Shown: one piece after another, positions 7,334-14,109 of the stretch
How positions within the stretch are numbered: position 1 is the stretch's first letter
Layout of the letters: every line of letters begins with the position of its first letter
Assembly: GCA_944322875.1 (NCBI GenBank)
Contig: CALUQI010000004.1
Location: 1 to 41,112, forward strand
Source of the DNA: Candidatus Gastranaerophilales bacterium
GTDB taxonomy: Bacteria; Cyanobacteriota; Vampirovibrionia; Gastranaerophilales; Gastranaerophilaceae
Direction of reading: 5' to 3'
Length of the DNA: 41,112 nucleotides
The notes under the pieces: model-generated
What the model was told of the DNA's origin: nothing
Databases searched by the model: none
What the model saw: only the letters and a program-made list of their open reading frames with translations
Position numbers and translations under genes: made by a program

Positions 7334-8020
7334 ATGTTTAACGAAACAAAAACCCACGAAATCACTGTCGATGTAGTTATATTAACTATGAAAAATAATG
7401 CGATCCAAGTGCTATTGGTTAAGCGTTTGAATGAGCCCTTTAAAGATAAATGGGCAATCCCGGGAGGATATGTTCGTTTGTCTGAAAACCTTGACCAAGC
7501 AGCTTTGAGAGTATTAAAAGAACGTACAAATGTTGATAATATTTATTTGGAACAACTCTATACATTTGGAGATCCTCTTAGACACCCGAATGCAAGGGTT
7601 ATTACCTGTGCATATTTCGCATTGGTCAGATCAGAAGATTTGAATATTGCTACTTCCCCAGAGATAGGTTGGCATAAGGTTTCGGATTTGCCGCCTTTGG
7701 CCTTTGACCACAAGGAAATTATAGAGTATTCTCTTAAACGTACGCGTGAACGGTTGGAACTTTGTCCGGTTGCTTATCAACTTTTGAATGAAAAATTTAC
7801 GCTTACTGAAATGCAAAAAGCTTATGAATTGATTATGAATAAAAAGCTTGATAAACGTAATTTCAGAAAGAAAGCTTTAAGTACTCAAGGGTTAATAGAG
7901 CTTGATGAGTATACAAAGTCTTCTTCAAAAAGACCGGCAAGACTTTATACGTTTGAAAATATAAAACTTAATTCCAAACGTGCTCATTTTATTTCAAATA
8001 AGAAAAAGGAGAAAAAATAA
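7334..8020 (+). CDS. NrtR-like Nudix-domain transcriptional regulator
   Basis: Residues about 8-140 are a Nudix fold and about 150-215 a winged helix (FTLTEMQKAYELIMNKKLD, then KRNFRKKALSTQGLIEL), the NrtR architecture. NrtR proteins sense ADP-ribose-type ligands and repress NAD-related or sugar genes. The Nudix box is degenerate: after G45-x5-E51-x7-R59 the expected E-U-x-E-E-x-G-U is V60-L-K-E63-R64-T-N-V67, losing two of the metal-binding glutamates, so hydrolysis is unlikely and a sensor role likely (inference). The ATG has only a distant GAGGG (12 bases). The gene overlaps secG by one base and heads a run with secG, tcdA and an SDR gene; none is a classic NAD gene. Confidence 0.8.
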   Translation: MFNETKTHEITVDVVILTMKNNAIQVLLVKRLNEPFKDKWAIPGGYVRLSENLDQAALRVLKERTNVDNIYLEQLYTFGDPLRHPNARVITCAYFALVRSEDLNIATSPEIGWHKVSDLPPLAFDHKEIIEYSLKRTRERLELCPVAYQLLNEKFTLTEMQKAYELIMNKKLDKRNFRKKALSTQGLIELDEYTKSSSKRPARLYTFENIKLNSKRAHFISNKKKEKK

Positions 8021-8244
8021 TGGTTACTTTCGTTTGGGCAATACAGATATTATTTGCACTATTTTTAATAATTTTGATACTTCTCCATTCTCCAAAAGGT
8101 GATGGTATAGCGGGAATTGGAGGTGCATCTCATATATTTTCTTCCCAAAAGAGTGCGGAAAAGGGATTGAATAAGTTTACCGCCATTGTAGCTGCTGTAT
8201 TTATCATTTGTACGTTTTTACTGGGATATGGCATAGTTAGATAA
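8020..8244 (+). CDS. secG: preprotein translocase subunit SecG
   Basis: SecG is the small accessory subunit of the SecYEG channel. The 74-residue protein has two transmembrane segments (FVWAIQILFALFLIILILLH and FTAIVAAVFIICTFLLGYG) with the family's central loop GDGIAGIGGASHIFSSQKSAE between them. The ATG overlaps the regulator's stop (TAATG) and is preceded by AAAAAGGAG. Length is normal. Confidence 0.93.
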   Translation: MVTFVWAIQILFALFLIILILLHSPKGDGIAGIGGASHIFSSQKSAEKGLNKFTAIVAAVFIICTFLLGYGIVR

Positions 8245-8250
8245 AAGTTT

Positions 8251-9012
8251 ATGGTGGATTCGCAAGATTATACATTTTCTCGCAATGAACTCTACTGGGG
8301 AAAAGAGTTTCAAGATTGGTTGAACAAAAAACATGTCTCGATTTTTGGTCTTGGCGGTGTTGGCGGCTTTTGTGCAGAGGCATTGGCAAGAGCGGGGATT
8401 GGAAGACTTTCTTTAATTGATTTTGACTGTGTATCGATATCCAACATAAATAGGCAGATTGTAGCTCTTAATTCTACTGTAGGGTTAAAGAAAACGTTAT
8501 TATTTGAAAAAAGATTGAAAGATATTAATCCCGCAATAGAATTGAATATCGTAGATGATTTTTATACAGGGAATATGCAGTTAGGTGATTATGATTTTGT
8601 TGCAGATGCTATTGATACAATGCGTTCAAAAGTTGCATTGTTGGAAAGTTGCATAAAATCTGATATTCCGGTCATAAGTTCATTCGGTGCCGGAAACAGA
8701 ATGGATCCCACTCAGTTGTATATCTCAGATATAAAAAATATTGAAAATAAAAAAGACCCATTCGTTTCAAATTTGCTTTTCCAACTAAAAAAACGTGGAA
8801 TAGAAAGTGGTTTGACAGTTGTTACGAGTCGCGAAAAATCATGTGTTAAAGAAAAAATTTCTGAAAAAGAAGAAATTTTAACGAAAAAAGGTGACAAGAT
8901 TGAGTACATTAAAATTGTTCCTTCATCTACACCTTTTGTAGCTGGTGTTGCAGGCATGTTTATGGCATCATATATAACAAAGGAATTAAAAAAGGAGTTT
9001 GAAAATGGTTAA
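8251..9012 (+). CDS. tcdA: tRNA threonylcarbamoyladenosine dehydratase
   Basis: A ThiF/E1-like enzyme that uses ATP to cyclise t6A37 of ANN-decoding tRNAs to ct6A. The 253-residue protein has the nucleotide-binding motif FGLGGVGGFCAEALARAG, the DFDCVSISNINRQIVAL stretch where the conserved Asp and Arg-Gln bind ATP, and DYDFVADAIDTMRSKVALL. The C-terminal ST-PF-AGVAGM part is typical of TcdA/CsdL. It starts six bases after secG without a clear SD, which suggests coupled translation. Other ThiF-like activators are possible but fit less well. Confidence 0.87.
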   Translation: MVDSQDYTFSRNELYWGKEFQDWLNKKHVSIFGLGGVGGFCAEALARAGIGRLSLIDFDCVSISNINRQIVALNSTVGLKKTLLFEKRLKDINPAIELNIVDDFYTGNMQLGDYDFVADAIDTMRSKVALLESCIKSDIPVISSFGAGNRMDPTQLYISDIKNIENKKDPFVSNLLFQLKKRGIESGLTVVTSREKSCVKEKISEKEEILTKKGDKIEYIKIVPSSTPFVAGVAGMFMASYITKELKKEFENG

Positions 9013-9703
9013 CATACTTGTTACAGGTGCAACTCAAGGTATAGGAAAAGCTATTGCCAATGAACTTAAGGATTTGGGCACTATTTACGCTACGGGACGA
9101 AATGTTGAACACTTGAGAATATATTCTAATTATTGTGTTTGTGATTTGGCAAAGGATGTTGAAACTCTTGAAAGTTATGTTAAAGATAAAAAAATTGATG
9201 TGCTGATAAATAATGCTGGGGAGTATATTTATGGTGCTATCGATAAGATGACAGATAGCCAAATACAAGAGATTTTCGAAGTAAATCTCTTGGCTCCGGT
9301 TAAATTAATTGCAAAAGCCAGTGAAAATATGAAAAAGAAAAAATGGGGGCGTATAATTAACATTGGCTCAATTTCAGGTATTATGGGAGAAGCAAATGCA
9401 AGTTTGTATTCTTCCACAAAATCAGGTTTGGTTGGTTTGACTCGTGCTTTGGCTTTGGAATTAGCATCATACAATATTACCGTAAATACCGTAAATCCCG
9501 GTTGGGTGGATACTGAAATGGGACAAACTTCTGCCGAGCTTTCAGAATTTTTCAAAGACGAAATTATAGAAACTATTCCTCAAAGACGTTTTGTTCAACC
9601 TGAAGAAATTGCTAAATTAGTCAGATATTTAATTTCTGACGATGCAAAGGGTATTACGGGTCAGTCTATAAACCTTTGTGCAGGTTTGAGTGTTGGAATT
9701 TAA
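9005..9703 (+). CDS. short-chain dehydrogenase/reductase (FabG-like)
   Basis: A classical SDR of 232 residues. The Rossmann motif TGATQGIGKAI is at residues 7-17, the structural NNAG follows, and the catalytic Ser and Y-x3-K lie in SISGIMGEANASLYSSTKSG; the C-terminal NPGWVDTEM is also typical. A TTG two codons upstream (8999) could start the frame, but AAAGGAG lies seven bases before the ATG at 9005. It overlaps tcdA by 8 bases, so it is co-transcribed. Substrate unknown; FabG and sugar or steroid dehydrogenases share this pattern. It ends two bases from the convergent glycosyltransferase gene, with no terminator between them. Confidence 0.85.
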   Translation: MVNILVTGATQGIGKAIANELKDLGTIYATGRNVEHLRIYSNYCVCDLAKDVETLESYVKDKKIDVLINNAGEYIYGAIDKMTDSQIQEIFEVNLLAPVKLIAKASENMKKKKWGRIINIGSISGIMGEANASLYSSTKSGLVGLTRALALELASYNITVNTVNPGWVDTEMGQTSAELSEFFKDEIIETIPQRRFVQPEEIAKLVRYLISDDAKGITGQSINLCAGLSVGI

Positions 9704-9705
9704 AA

Positions 9706-10701
9706 TTAAATTTCGGTGTTTAAAATAGTTTCAGTAATATCTTTTGCAGATATATTTAAACAACTTAAATCTTTGCAGGTAGTTTGTCTTTTTCCCCAAA
9801 GACAAGGTTTTAGTGCGCATCGATCGTTTGCTTTAATAGCCGTAATATTTGGTGGAATAAGTTTTTTGTCATCAGTAGGACCGAATATAGCGTACGTTTT
9901 TGTCCCCAAGGCAACTGCTATATGCAAAGGTGCTGAATCCGAACACAAAAATATTTCAGCTTTGCCAATTAATTCAGCTAGATCACGTAAGTTTTTTGTT
10001 GTACCATATAAGTTTTCAAAGTTGTCTGTTTTTACGGTTTTAATTATTGATTTAATGCATTCATCGTCGTCGGGTCCTCCAGCAAGCATGACCTTTTTAC
10101 CAGAATTTACAAGGGTATCAATAGTTTCTGCCCATGTTTTGGCCGGTATGGTTTTAATTATTCCCTTATCTATACTCATTTTACTTACTCCTGGGTGGAT
10201 GAGTATGGAATTTTTAATTTTTTGTTGTGAATTAATATTAATTTTAGGCAGTTTTGTCTTATGCTTTGTAAATGGAACAACAAGATCATGATACATGTCT
10301 GCGGCGTATTGTTTTTTATCTAATGGCACTGTATGTGTCAAGAGTTTTTGACTAATTATTCCACAATTATAACCACATCTGTTCTTTGCACCGATTAGGT
10401 ACAAAATTATGCTCATAAATTTGTTACCGCCTGCAGTTATCGCAATATCATAATTTTGTTTGCGGGCTTTATGTATAAATTTTAGAAGTTCTGTGTATTT
10501 GTTCTTATTTTTTATATCAACCGGAATTGTGTCGTCAATAACATCTGTAAGATCAATAATACTTTTACTTCTCGGCTCAAGTGCAAGAGTAATTTTAGAA
10601 TCAGGGAATTCCTTTTTTAAAGAAATCAGTGCCGGTAAAAATAATATTTCGTCACCAATTCCTCCAAAATTTATTGCAAGTATATTTTTAATATTTTTCA
10701 T
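9706..10701 (-). CDS. glycosyltransferase family 9 (ADP-heptose:LPS heptosyltransferase-like)
   Basis: GT9 enzymes transfer heptose or related sugars to lipid A core or other envelope glycans. The 331-residue protein has the N-terminal NFGGIGDEILFLPALISLKK motif and the C-terminal donor-binding segment around CSDSAPLHIAVALGTKTYAIFGPTD, both diagnostic. It has a degree of support from the genome type only: no other LPS gene is nearby, so the acceptor is unknown. No SD precedes the ATG; instead a TATAAT lies exactly six bases upstream, so the mRNA is probably leaderless. Divergent from comM. Confidence 0.85.
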   Translation of the reverse strand: MKNIKNILAINFGGIGDEILFLPALISLKKEFPDSKITLALEPRSKSIIDLTDVIDDTIPVDIKNKNKYTELLKFIHKARKQNYDIAITAGGNKFMSIILYLIGAKNRCGYNCGIISQKLLTHTVPLDKKQYAADMYHDLVVPFTKHKTKLPKININSQQKIKNSILIHPGVSKMSIDKGIIKTIPAKTWAETIDTLVNSGKKVMLAGGPDDDECIKSIIKTVKTDNFENLYGTTKNLRDLAELIGKAEIFLCSDSAPLHIAVALGTKTYAIFGPTDDKKLIPPNITAIKANDRCALKPCLWGKRQTTCKDLSCLNISAKDITETILNTEI

Positions 10702-10707
10702 AATTTA

Positions 10708-10713
10708 ATTATA
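10708..10713 (-). promoter_or_regulatory. -10 element of the GT9 gene, leaderless start
   Basis: A perfect TATAAT on the minus strand lies six bases (TAAATT) before the ATG at 10701. With standard spacing (+1 seven bases after the last -10 base) transcription starts at the A of the ATG. No -35 consensus or TGn extension is visible. Confidence 0.65.
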
Positions 10714-10729
10714 ACCCAAAAATTTGTAG

Positions 10730-10735
10730 TATAAT
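10730..10735 (+). promoter_or_regulatory. -10 element of comM, leaderless start
   Basis: A perfect TATAAT on the plus strand is followed by six bases (ATACAT) and the comM ATG at 10742, so +1 falls on the A of the start codon. No SD exists. The opposing GT9 -10 element lies only 16 bases away, so the two promoters face apart within 28 bases and probably compete. Confidence 0.65.
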
Positions 10736-10741
10736 ATACAT

Positions 10742-12265
10742 ATGGTAAATAAGGTTACTACCGCAACGATAATTGGTTTGGAGGCATATGAGGTATCTGT
10801 AGAAACGGATATACAAAATGGATTACCTTCTTTTTCAGTAGTAGGATTGCCTGACACTGCGGTAAATGAAGCAAGAGACAGAGTTCGTTCTGCTATTAAG
10901 AATTCGTGTTTCAGTTTTCCGAACCGTAAGATTGTTGTAAATTTAGCACCTGCTGATTTAAAAAAAGTTGGTACAAGTTTTGATTTGCCTATTGCTATAG
11001 GTATCTTATTAGAGGAAAATGTCTTAGATTCAGGACTGATTGAGAATTACGCATTCATTGGTGAGCTTTCTTTGAATGGGAGTTTGCGAGGGATTAAAGG
11101 TGTTTTGCCTCTGGTTTTAGGGCTTAAAAAAATTGGCATTACTGATGTTATTGTTCCTATAGAGAATGTTAAGGAAGCTGCATTGATTGAAGATATAAAT
11201 GTCTACGGCGCTGAATGTCTTGGAGATGTAGTTAATCATTTTATTGAGAGTAAGTTGCCTGTTTGTAAAACTGATCCTAAATTATATTTGAATAATTCAT
11301 CAAATTTGTTTGAGTATGATTTTAAGAATGTTAAGGGTCAACAAAAAGCAAAAAGAGCACTTGAAATTGCAGCAGCCGGCGGACATAACCTAATAATGAT
11401 GGGATCTCCCGGATCAGGAAAAACTTTAATGGCAAAGTGTTTTGCTTCAATATTACCGCCGCTTGAAATATCTGAAGCACTTGAATTGACCAAAATATAC
11501 AGTATTTCGGGACTTTTACCCAAAGAAACTCCTCTTATGGCAAATAGACCATTCAGGGCAGTTCACCATACCGCATCGGCCAATGGAATTATTGGAGGTG
11601 GTAGTAATCCGATGCCGGGAGAAATTACTCTTGCTCATAGAGGTGTTTTGTTTCTGGACGAAATGGTTGAGTTCCCGAGAAATGTTTTAGAAGTTTTGCG
11701 TCAGCCGCTTGAAGATGGCGAAATTGTTATTTCTCGTGCTAAACATTCAGTAAAATATCCGGCTAAATTTATGCTGTTGGGCGCTATGAATCCTTGCCCT
11801 TGCGGATATAAGGGTGATAAAGAAAAAATGTGTACCTGTTCTGAATTTATGATAAATCGGTACTTATCAAAACTTTCCGGTCCACTATTGGATCGAATTG
11901 ATTTGTTGGTTAATGTCCCCAGACTAACTGCTAAAGAATTGTTAAATATTCACGATAGCGCAGAATCCTCTGAAATTATAAGAAAGCGCGTTATAATGGC
12001 AAGACAAATACAAGCTTTACGTTATAAAGATTTGAGTATATTAACCAATGCTGAACTTAATTCTGAATTGATAAAGAAATATTGCGTTATAGATCAAAAA
12101 TCACAACTGCTGTTAAAAGATGCAATTTTAAAATTTGGTATTTCCGGAAGAAAGTATGATAGAATCTTAAAGCTTGCACGCACTATTGCTGATTTGGATG
12201 GGGTGCAAAATATAGAGCAATCGCATATTATGCAAGCTTTACAGTATAAAATGTTTGATCTATAA
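10742..12265 (+). CDS. comM: ComM/YifB-family Mg-chelatase-like AAA+ ATPase
   Basis: ComM is a hexameric helicase that helps branch migration during natural transformation; YifB homologues occur in most bacteria, transformable or not. The 507-residue protein has an N-terminal Lon-protease-like ChlI domain (about 1-170; NLAPADLKKVGTSFDLPIAI), Walker A GSPGSGKT (221-228), the family motif GEITLAHRGVLFLDEM with Walker B, a zinc-like CPCGYKGD-x5-CTC element and a C-terminal helical domain. Length is normal. Translation seems to start leaderless. The 3' end overlaps the convergent small gene by 6 bases. Confidence 0.95.
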   Translation: MVNKVTTATIIGLEAYEVSVETDIQNGLPSFSVVGLPDTAVNEARDRVRSAIKNSCFSFPNRKIVVNLAPADLKKVGTSFDLPIAIGILLEENVLDSGLIENYAFIGELSLNGSLRGIKGVLPLVLGLKKIGITDVIVPIENVKEAALIEDINVYGAECLGDVVNHFIESKLPVCKTDPKLYLNNSSNLFEYDFKNVKGQQKAKRALEIAAAGGHNLIMMGSPGSGKTLMAKCFASILPPLEISEALELTKIYSISGLLPKETPLMANRPFRAVHHTASANGIIGGGSNPMPGEITLAHRGVLFLDEMVEFPRNVLEVLRQPLEDGEIVISRAKHSVKYPAKFMLLGAMNPCPCGYKGDKEKMCTCSEFMINRYLSKLSGPLLDRIDLLVNVPRLTAKELLNIHDSAESSEIIRKRVIMARQIQALRYKDLSILTNAELNSELIKKYCVIDQKSQLLLKDAILKFGISGRKYDRILKLARTIADLDGVQNIEQSHIMQALQYKMFDL

Positions 12266-12601
12266 CACGATATCAATTTTTGGGGGATCAACATCAATAG
12301 GTTTTATGTCATCGGTAAATTTGACTGTTGGGTCGATTTTTTTCAGTATTTCCCAAATAAAAGAATCGGTTTGATTGTTTTTACCTATTGCTACCATTTC
12401 GTGAGGTCTCAAAACTAATGCGGCTTGACTGTGATATTTAAGTTTGTTTGAAATACTTTGTGGCTCTGCTGTACTACAAATCTTAACTAAATCAAAATAT
12501 TTTTCTAGTGGTTTTGTGTAATAACTTACTGGTTTATTGTTGTTTTTCAACGATATTATTGTAGAACCAAAATTGGGTGAGTAATTTACGTTGTTAATCA
12601 T
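12260..12601 (-). CDS. small hypothetical protein with N-terminal NFG motif
   Basis: The 113-residue product is not recognised. The start follows GAAAGGAG at good spacing, which supports a real gene. It has no signal peptide or membrane segment and starts MINNVNYSPNFGST; an Asn-rich lead into Asn/His-Phe-Gly also begins the small protein at 38101, and a related NFT segment is near the start of the M16 peptidase at 33826. The middle (YHSQAALVLRPHEMVAIG) looks globular. It converges on comM, overlapping it by six bases. Function unknown. Confidence 0.6.
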   Translation of the reverse strand: MINNVNYSPNFGSTIISLKNNNKPVSYYTKPLEKYFDLVKICSTAEPQSISNKLKYHSQAALVLRPHEMVAIGKNNQTDSFIWEILKKIDPTVKFTDDIKPIDVDPPKIDIVL

Positions 12602-12681
12602 TTTATTCTCCTTTCGTCTTAAATTGTTTAAAATCTCTAAATATAATATTTGCGGGAGATGGTAATAATTATTAAGCAGTA

Positions 12682-13212
12682 TTAAGTAGTTAAGTTTAAA
12701 AAACCTGCCAAGATTCCTACTAAAGCTGAAATACCCAGATAAAAAAGAGGATCATGTTTTTGTTTTAAACTTAGGAAAAATAAGAATAATAGAAGCAACA
12801 TTCCTGTAAGGTTTGCATTATTTAAAAACATGTTAATACCTACCGCAGCAAGAAGTCCGCATCCTGCAGGTTTTAATGCATAAATGGCAGCTTTTACATT
12901 CGGGTTAGTTTCAAATTTTTCAAGAGCTTTTGATATTAGGATTACAATTATGTAGGAAGGCAAGATTATAGAAGTTGTTGCTATAATTGCACCTATTATT
13001 CCTGAAGTTGTAAATCCCGCGAAAGTAGCAACATTTACGCCCACAGGTCCAGGTGTAATCGATGAAATTGCAATCATATCAGTTAGTTGTTGGATAGAAT
13101 ACCATTTTTGATTTTCTGCAATGTGGTACAAAAAAGGTAACGTTGCGTAGCCGCCGCCAAAAGAGAATAAACCGATATGAAAAAATTGCAAAAATAAATT
13201 AAAATAAATCAC
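12682..13212 (-). CDS. chromate-type transporter, second half-size subunit
   Basis: A 176-residue membrane protein of the ChrA/CHR family, which moves chromate or related oxyanions. It has the signature FFHIGLFSFGGGYATLPFLY near the N-terminus and ITPGPVGVNVATFAGF, followed by several hydrophobic segments. ChrA is often a two-domain protein of about 400 residues; here the halves are separate genes, as in the short-chain CHR class that works as a heterodimer. The GTG start overlaps the upstream stop (GTGA) and has AAAGGAG seven bases before it. Real substrate unknown. Confidence 0.85.
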   Translation of the reverse strand: MIYFNLFLQFFHIGLFSFGGGYATLPFLYHIAENQKWYSIQQLTDMIAISSITPGPVGVNVATFAGFTTSGIIGAIIATTSIILPSYIIVILISKALEKFETNPNVKAAIYALKPAGCGLLAAVGINMFLNNANLTGMLLLLFLFFLSLKQKHDPLFYLGISALVGILAGFLNLTT

Positions 13213-13772
13213 AATTTTGCTCCTTTATTTTCCATGTCAGAGTTTATTTTTCTGTAGGTAATTCCTGCTATAATAGCGAGCAAGATAATTATTGCGGGAG
13301 AAATGTTTAGACAAGTTGACATTATGAATGCCGAAAGAAATACGATGCATGTAAATTTATCAACAATGCTTTTACTCCACATTTCTTTTGTTGCAAGAAA
13401 CAGCAGTATTATCACACCGATACCCACACCCCAAAACAGATTTTTTATTATGGTAAAATGAACAATTTCTTCCATTAAACTTGCAATAAGTATAATCGCC
13501 AAGAACGCAGGTGTTACAATACCCAGTACAGCTGCAAGCGCACCTATTTGACCCCGAAGCTTATATCCTACAAAAATTGACATATTAGCTGCAATAATTC
13601 CCGGAACAGACTGCCCCAGTGCGTAATATTCACATAATCCATCTGAATCTATCCAACCTTTCTTATCTACAAGTTCAGCTTGAAGAAGTGGCAGAATAAC
13701 ATAACCTCCACCTAACAATAATGTGCCAACTTTAAAAAATGTTTTGAATATTGTGTAAAAAGATTTATCCAT
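13209..13772 (-). CDS. chromate-type transporter, first half-size subunit
   Basis: The partner half of the two-gene CHR transporter, 187 residues. It has the family motif FKVGTLLLGGGYVILPLLQAE, the YALGQSVPGIIAANMSIFVG segment and five or so hydrophobic helices. It overlaps the second gene by four bases, indicating coupled, probably equimolar synthesis. No SD precedes the ATG; a TAAAAT eight bases upstream would give a leader of about two bases. Chromate resistance need not be its role in a gut bacterium. Confidence 0.85.
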   Translation of the reverse strand: MDKSFYTIFKTFFKVGTLLLGGGYVILPLLQAELVDKKGWIDSDGLCEYYALGQSVPGIIAANMSIFVGYKLRGQIGALAAVLGIVTPAFLAIILIASLMEEIVHFTIIKNLFWGVGIGVIILLFLATKEMWSKSIVDKFTCIVFLSAFIMSTCLNISPAIIILLAIIAGITYRKINSDMENKGAKL

Positions 13773-13780
13773 CAGTTTTC

Positions 13781-13786
13781 ATTTTA
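13781..13786 (-). promoter_or_regulatory. possible -10 element of the chromate-transporter pair
   Basis: TAAAAT on the minus strand lies eight bases before the ATG at 13772. Standard spacing gives a leader of about two bases, similar to the leaderless pattern at comM, GT9 and radA. There is no SD. No clear -35 is seen, so confidence is limited. Confidence 0.35.
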
Positions 13787-13822
13787 TCATAAAAACTAAT
13801 ATAGAATAATAGTATCTTTAAT

Positions 13823-13984
13823 TCAATCTTCAGGTACGTAAAAATTCGCCTGAGAGAGAAGCTCACGAGTGTGATCATAACAACAGCTATTCTTGCATAC
13901 TTGTTGATATTGACGAACTATATTGATTATGTCATCGACGCTCATTTTGATTAATCTTCTTTGTCCTTCAATTATTCTTGCCAT
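13823..13984 (-). CDS. 53-residue hypothetical protein
   Basis: A short frame that fills most of the gap between rpoC2 and the transporter genes. It starts MARIIEGQRRLIKMSVDD and continues IINIVRQYQQVCKNSCCYDH, ending YVPED. AGGTGG stands before the ATG at 13984; an in-frame ATG five codons upstream is also possible. The first half reads as one basic amphipathic helix, the second has three Cys in a CKNSCC cluster. Codon pattern and SD suggest it is translated. Not recognised; its position after the rpoC2 terminator makes it a separate unit. Confidence 0.55.
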   Translation of the reverse strand: MARIIEGQRRLIKMSVDDIINIVRQYQQVCKNSCCYDHTRELLSQANFYVPED

Positions 13985-14075
13985 AAACCCACCTTTCATG
14001 TAATTTTACGGCATAAAACATTGAATCTTTACAAAATCCACTTTATTAATTAGAAATAAATATTCAAATAATAAC

Positions 14076-14104
14076 AAAAAAAGCTCCTTTTTTAAAGGAG
14101 CTTT
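14076..14104 (-). terminator. rho-independent terminator of rpoB-rpoC1-rpoC2
   Basis: A perfect 11-bp stem AAAGCTCCTTT/AAAGGAGCTTT with a 3-base loop (14080-14104) lies just after the rpoC2 stop and is followed on the minus strand by a T tract (complement of 14076-14080). Textbook intrinsic terminator. Confidence 0.93.
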
Positions 14105-14109
14105 AAAAG

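Noticed and set aside
8999-9004. TTG start of the short-chain dehydrogenase two codons upstream
   Set aside because: AAAGGAG is ideally spaced for the ATG at 9005 and too close to the TTG.
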